NCBI GenBank assembly: GCA_027001525.1
Contig: JALTMR010000416.1
Span: 1 to 11,855, forward strand
Origin: Gammaproteobacteria bacterium
GTDB taxonomy: Bacteria; Pseudomonadota; Gammaproteobacteria; Tenderiales; Tenderiaceae
Reading direction: 5' to 3'
DNA length: 11,855 nucleotides
Part shown: positions 9,216 to 11,855 of the stretch, piece by piece
Layout: each line of letters opens with the position of its first letter
Position numbering within the stretch: position 1 is the first letter of the stretch
Made by a program: the position numbers and the translations under genes
The notes under the pieces: model-generated
Told to the model about the DNA's origin: nothing
The model's database searches: none
What the model saw: only the letters and a program-made list of their open reading frames with translations

Positions 9216-9261
9216 ACTCACTACCCTCAGCCATCAAACGCAGACAGCCACCAACAAACAA

Positions 9262-9732
9262 CTACCAGCGGTAGTGAGAAAAAGCCTTATTAGCCTCAGC
9301 CATACGATGCGTATCTTCACGCTTCTTGACTGCGGAGCCACGACTTTCGGAGGCATCCATGATTTCGCCAGCCAGGCGCAACCCCATAGACTTCTCTCCC
9401 CGCGAACGCGCTGCATCAACCAACCAACGCATCGCCAGCGCCGCCCGACGAGCGGAACGAACTTCTACGGGCACCTGATAAGTTGCACCACCCACACGAC
9501 GAGACTTAACCTCAACTGTTGGACTCACATTCTCAAGCGCCTTTTCAAAAACCTCCAACGGCTCCTGATTTGAACGCTCTGCAACCTTATCCAAAGCACC
9601 ATACACGATACTTTCGGCAACAGACTTCTTGCCACTCATCATCAAAACGTTCACGAACTTCGCCAGCACTTCACTTCCAAACTTCGGATCTGGGAGAACT
9701 GTACGCTTTGGTACCTCTCTTCTTCTTGGCAT
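9262..9732 (-). CDS. rpsG: 30S ribosomal protein S7
   Basis: S7 nucleates assembly of the 3' domain of 16S rRNA (30S head) and lines the E-site mRNA exit. The 156 residues are the normal length. Family parts are the start [40 protein letters not shown] (about 28-47), the [15 protein letters not shown] hairpin (about 78-92), [15 protein letters not shown], and the C-terminal [21 protein letters not shown]. The spacer from rpsL is only 26 bases, far shorter than the ~100-base rpsL-rpsG spacer that holds the S7 repressor site in E. coli. The same kind of control cannot be placed there. Confidence 0.98.
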   Translation of the reverse strand: MPRRREVPKRTVLPDPKFGSEVLAKFVNVLMMSGKKSVAESIVYGALDKVAERSNQEPLEVFEKALENVSPTVEVKSRRVGGATYQVPVEVRSARRAALAMRWLVDAARSRGEKSMGLRLAGEIMDASESRGSAVKKREDTHRMAEANKAFSHYRW

Positions 9733-9758
9733 CTCAGCTACCTAACCTTTAATCCTAA

Positions 9759-10133
9759 TTAACCTTTCGGACGCTTAGCGCCATACTTGGAACGTCCTTG
9801 GCGACGCCCATCAACACCCGAGGTGTCCAACGTACCCCGTACTGTGTGATAGCGAACACCAGGCAAATCCTTAACACGACCACCACGAATCAAAACAACA
9901 CTATGCTCTTGAAGATTATGACCTTCACCACCGATGTAGCTGGTCACTTCAAAGCCATTGGTCAGACGCACACGAGCCACCTTACGCAAAGCGGAGTTCG
10001 GCTTTTTTGGGGTTGTCGTATAAACACGAGTACAAACACCACGCCGCTGAGGACAAGCCTCCAAGGCAGGAACATTACTCTTCTCAACCTTGCTCTTTCT
10101 TGGCTTGCGCACCAACTGATTAATTGTCGCCAT
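9759..10133 (-). CDS. rpsL: 30S ribosomal protein S12
   Basis: S12 sits at the 30S decoding centre and controls translational accuracy. The 124 residues equal the E. coli protein. [12 protein letters not shown] starts it and the conserved [18 protein letters not shown] holds Lys43. [13 protein letters not shown] holds Lys88, Asp89 (the residue methylthiolated in many bacteria) and Pro91. The usual streptomycin-resistance positions are therefore wild type. It is the first gene of the str operon rpsL-rpsG-fusA-tuf, with its own strong promoter about 140 bases upstream. Confidence 0.98.
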   Translation of the reverse strand: MATINQLVRKPRKSKVEKSNVPALEACPQRRGVCTRVYTTTPKKPNSALRKVARVRLTNGFEVTSYIGGEGHNLQEHSVVLIRGGRVKDLPGVRYHTVRGTLDTSGVDGRRQGRSKYGAKRPKG

Positions 10134-10266
10134 AGGGCCTCACCTAACTCTCGATCAAAACGTAAACCCCCCTGCCGCCAACTTAATCAAGATGACAACA
10201 AACGAGTAAAAATCCATTAATTTAGCTAACCTGAACGGGCTTCGATTACAACCCCATCACAAAGAA
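10134..10266 (-). other. 5' leader of the str operon
   Basis: About 130 transcribed bases separate the predicted start point from rpsL. GAGG lies eight bases before the ATG. A G-rich block, GGCGGCAGGGGGG, lies roughly 40 bases upstream of the start. I do not recognise a named riboswitch or ribosomal-protein leader in it and see no ORF. Confidence 0.4.
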
Positions 10267-10272
10267 GCGGGA

Positions 10273-10301
10273 ATTCTAGAGATGTGCAACCTAACTGTCA
10301 A
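10273..10301 (-). promoter_or_regulatory. Strong sigma70 promoter of the str operon (rpsL-rpsG-fusA-tuf)
   Basis: A perfect -35 TTGACA (10301-10296), a 17-base spacer and a -10 TAGAAT (10278-10273, five of six consensus) lie between the rpoC terminator and rpsL. The predicted start point is near 10266. The bases after the -10 are TCCCGC, a GC-rich discriminator of the sort found in promoters repressed by ppGpp and DksA; stringent control is an inference. It is the best promoter in the window. Confidence 0.85.
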
Positions 10302-10312
10302 GCTCATCTCTG

Positions 10313-10355
10313 AAAAAACAGAGGTGCGGCGGGCCAATTCATTCACCCGCCGCAC
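10313..10355 (-). terminator. Intrinsic terminator of rpoC
   Basis: GTGCGGCGGG (10355-10346) pairs perfectly with CCCGCCGCAC (10333-10324), a 10-bp GC-rich stem with a 12-base loop, beginning 21 bases after the rpoC stop. A run of six T (10318-10313) follows after a five-base CTCTG step. The str promoter -35 lies only eleven bases beyond the T-run, so one unit ends and the next begins with almost no gap. Confidence 0.8.
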
Positions 10356-10375
10356 ACATGAAGCAAAAAATGAAA

Positions 10376-11855
10376 CTACAACGCCTTACTCAGTGCTTCT
10401 TCAACTTCACTGGCCGTAGGACCAGAGGACGCGGCGGAGCTCTTCTGAGCAGCCTCCTGAGCTTTGCGCAGGCGCTCCGCATGGTAAGCCAGCCCTGTAC
10501 CCGCCGGGATTAGTCGACCAACGATCACGTTCTCCTTCAAGCCACGCAAGCTGTCCATCTTTCCGTTGACAGCCGCTTCGGTCAGCACTCGCGTGGTCTC
10601 CTGGAAAGAAGCCGCTGAAATAAACGACTCGGTCGCCAAGGAGGCCTTGGTAATACCCAGCAACACAGGATGATAGGTAGCAGGCACCTTGCCTTGAGCA
10701 ATAAGCTTATCGTTTTCATCAAGGACGCGCGCCGCTTCCAGCTGCTCCCCTCTGAGAAAACGACTATCCCCGGACGTTTCGATTTCAACTTTACGCAACA
10801 TCTGACGAATAATCGCCTCGATATGCTTGTCGTTGATACCTACCCCTTGCAGCCGGTAAACCTCCTGCACCTCATTAACAATGTAATTTGCCAATTCGGA
10901 AACACCCAACAGGCGCAAAATATCGTGAGGCACTGGCGCGCCATCAACAATGGTTTCGCCCCGCTCGACATGCTCACCCTCAAACACAGTAATATGACGC
11001 CACTTGGGAATCAGCTCTTCATGACGCTCACCTTCTTTATCGGTGATAACCAGGCGACGCTTGCCCTTGGTTTCCTTGCCAAAGCCCACCGTACCGGTCG
11101 CTTCCGCCAAAATCGCAGGATCCTTGGGCTTACGTGCTTCAAACAGGTCCGCCACACGAGGTAGACCACCGGTGATATCACGCGTCTTGGAAGACTCCTG
11201 CGGGATACGGGCAAGAACGTCACCCACACCAACCTGAGCCCCATCCACCAAGCTTACGATCGCACCTGCAGGCAGGAAGTACATTGCCGGAATATCGGTA
11301 CCCGCAATACACAAAGCTTCGCCGGACTCATCAACAAGCTTAACCATGGGACGCAGATCCTTACCCGCAGAACCGCGCTGCTTAGGATCTGTAACAACCA
11401 AACTGGTCAAACCAGTCACATCATCCGTTACCTGCTGCACACTCACAGACTCAACAAAGTCGCTAAAGGTAACAATACCTGCCACCTCGGTAATGACCGG
11501 GTGAGTGTGAGGATCCCAGTTCGCAACGACCTGCCCACCCGCAACGGCATCGCCGTCGCTGACAGACAGAACTGCACCGTAAGGCACCTTGTAGCGCTCG
11601 CGATCACGACCGTGATCATCCACAACAATCAACTCCCCGGAGCGGGACACTGCGACGTTATTGCCGCTGGCGTGGCGAACCAGTTTGATATTGAACATGC
11701 GAACCTTGCCACCGGACTTCACTTCAATGCTGTTTTCAGCTGCAGAACGAGAAGCCGCACCACCAATATGGAATGTACGCATTGTCAGCTGGGTGCCCGG
11801 CTCACCGATAGATTGGGCAGCAATAACACCGACAGCCTCACCAATGTTCACTTTA
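10376..11855 (-). CDS. rpoC: RNA polymerase subunit beta', C-terminal ~492 residues (partial at window edge)
   Basis: RpoC is the largest core RNA polymerase subunit and carries the catalytic Mg site. That site and the bridge helix lie beyond the right edge. The frame is open to the edge: the codon before the first GTG is AAA, and the visible protein starts [20 protein letters not shown], matching E. coli residue ~908 of 1407, so ~900 residues (2.7 kb) are missing to the right. The trigger-loop start [13 protein letters not shown] keeps the residues equivalent to E. coli Q929, M932, R933 and H936. Further matches are [75 protein letters not shown] and [14 protein letters not shown]. It ends with a short low-complexity tail and TAG. 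It lies upstream of rpsL as in pseudomonads, but it is on the far side of the window from rpoB. Confidence 0.98.
   Translation of the reverse strand, partial: KVNIGEAVGVIAAQSIGEPGTQLTMRTFHIGGAASRSAAENSIEVKSGGKVRMFNIKLVRHASGNNVAVSRSGELIVVDDHGRDRERYKVPYGAVLSVSDGDAVAGGQVVANWDPHTHPVITEVAGIVTFSDFVESVSVQQVTDDVTGLTSLVVTDPKQRGSAGKDLRPMVKLVDESGEALCIAGTDIPAMYFLPAGAIVSLVDGAQVGVGDVLARIPQESSKTRDITGGLPRVADLFEARKPKDPAILAEATGTVGFGKETKGKRRLVITDKEGERHEELIPKWRHITVFEGEHVERGETIVDGAPVPHDILRLLGVSELANYIVNEVQEVYRLQGVGINDKHIEAIIRQMLRKVEIETSGDSRFLRGEQLEAARVLDENDKLIAQGKVPATYHPVLLGITKASLATESFISAASFQETTRVLTEAAVNGKMDSLRGLKENVIVGRLIPAGTGLAYHAERLRKAQEAAQKSSAASSGPTASEVEEALSKAL

Noticed and set aside
8814..9293. A 159-codon plus-strand open frame opposite the start of fusA
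   Set aside because: It is antisense to the highly conserved G domain of EF-G; no ribosome site or protein family is seen.
9759..10133. Resistance alleles in rpsL (and in the rifampicin region of rpoB)
   Set aside because: Lys43, Lys88 and Pro91 of S12 and the beta residues equivalent to D516, H526 and S531 are all wild type.

Overview
This window is a block of core translation, transcription and secretion genes, all on the minus strand. Read 5'->3' on that strand from the right end, the order is rpoC (3' part), rpsL, rpsG, fusA, tuf, tRNA-Trp, secE, nusG, rplK, rplA, rplJ, rplL, rpoB (5' part). Protein sequences look gammaproteobacterial. The tRNA-Trp between tuf and secE, the rpoC-rpsL linkage and the 3-TM form of SecE suggest a free-living Pseudomonas-like or marine lineage (Pseudomonadales/Cellvibrionales/Oceanospirillales type) rather than an enteric. 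Genus cannot be assigned by eye.

Layout: 1-2193 is the N-terminal 731 residues of RpoB, running off the left edge. 2194-2386 is the rplL-rpoB spacer, with an attenuator-like hairpin and two smaller hairpins. 2387-3369 holds rplL and rplJ. 3370-3599 is a structured leader with a terminator-like hairpin and an L10-leader element. 3600-4731 holds rplA and rplK, followed upstream by a probable L1-binding hairpin. 4808-5693 holds nusG and secE. 5723-5798 is tRNA-Trp(CCA). 5891-10133 holds tuf, fusA, rpsG and rpsL (the str operon), served by a near-consensus sigma70 promoter at 10273-10301. 10313-10355 is the rpoC terminator. 10376-11855 is the C-terminal ~492 residues of RpoC.

Every gene is ordinary and looks intact and functional. 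What is unusual is the order. In gammaproteobacteria with this gene cluster the normal order is tufB-trpT-secE-nusG-rplKAJL-rpoB-rpoC-rpsL-rpsG-fusA-tufA-rpsJ. Here rpoC lies upstream of the str operon, and that operon's tuf leads directly into trpT-secE and on to rpoB. The single tuf therefore has tufA's upstream neighbour (fusA) and tufB's downstream neighbour (trpT-secE). The window is a circular permutation of the normal ~16-17 kb tufB-to-tufA segment, closed at tuf. Three explanations fit: a tandem duplication by unequal tufA x tufB crossover, an excised circle, or (most prosaic) an assembly that collapsed the two near-identical tuf genes. The sequence alone cannot decide between them. 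I see no new enzymatic, defence or mobile system, no CRISPR and no insertion sequence.
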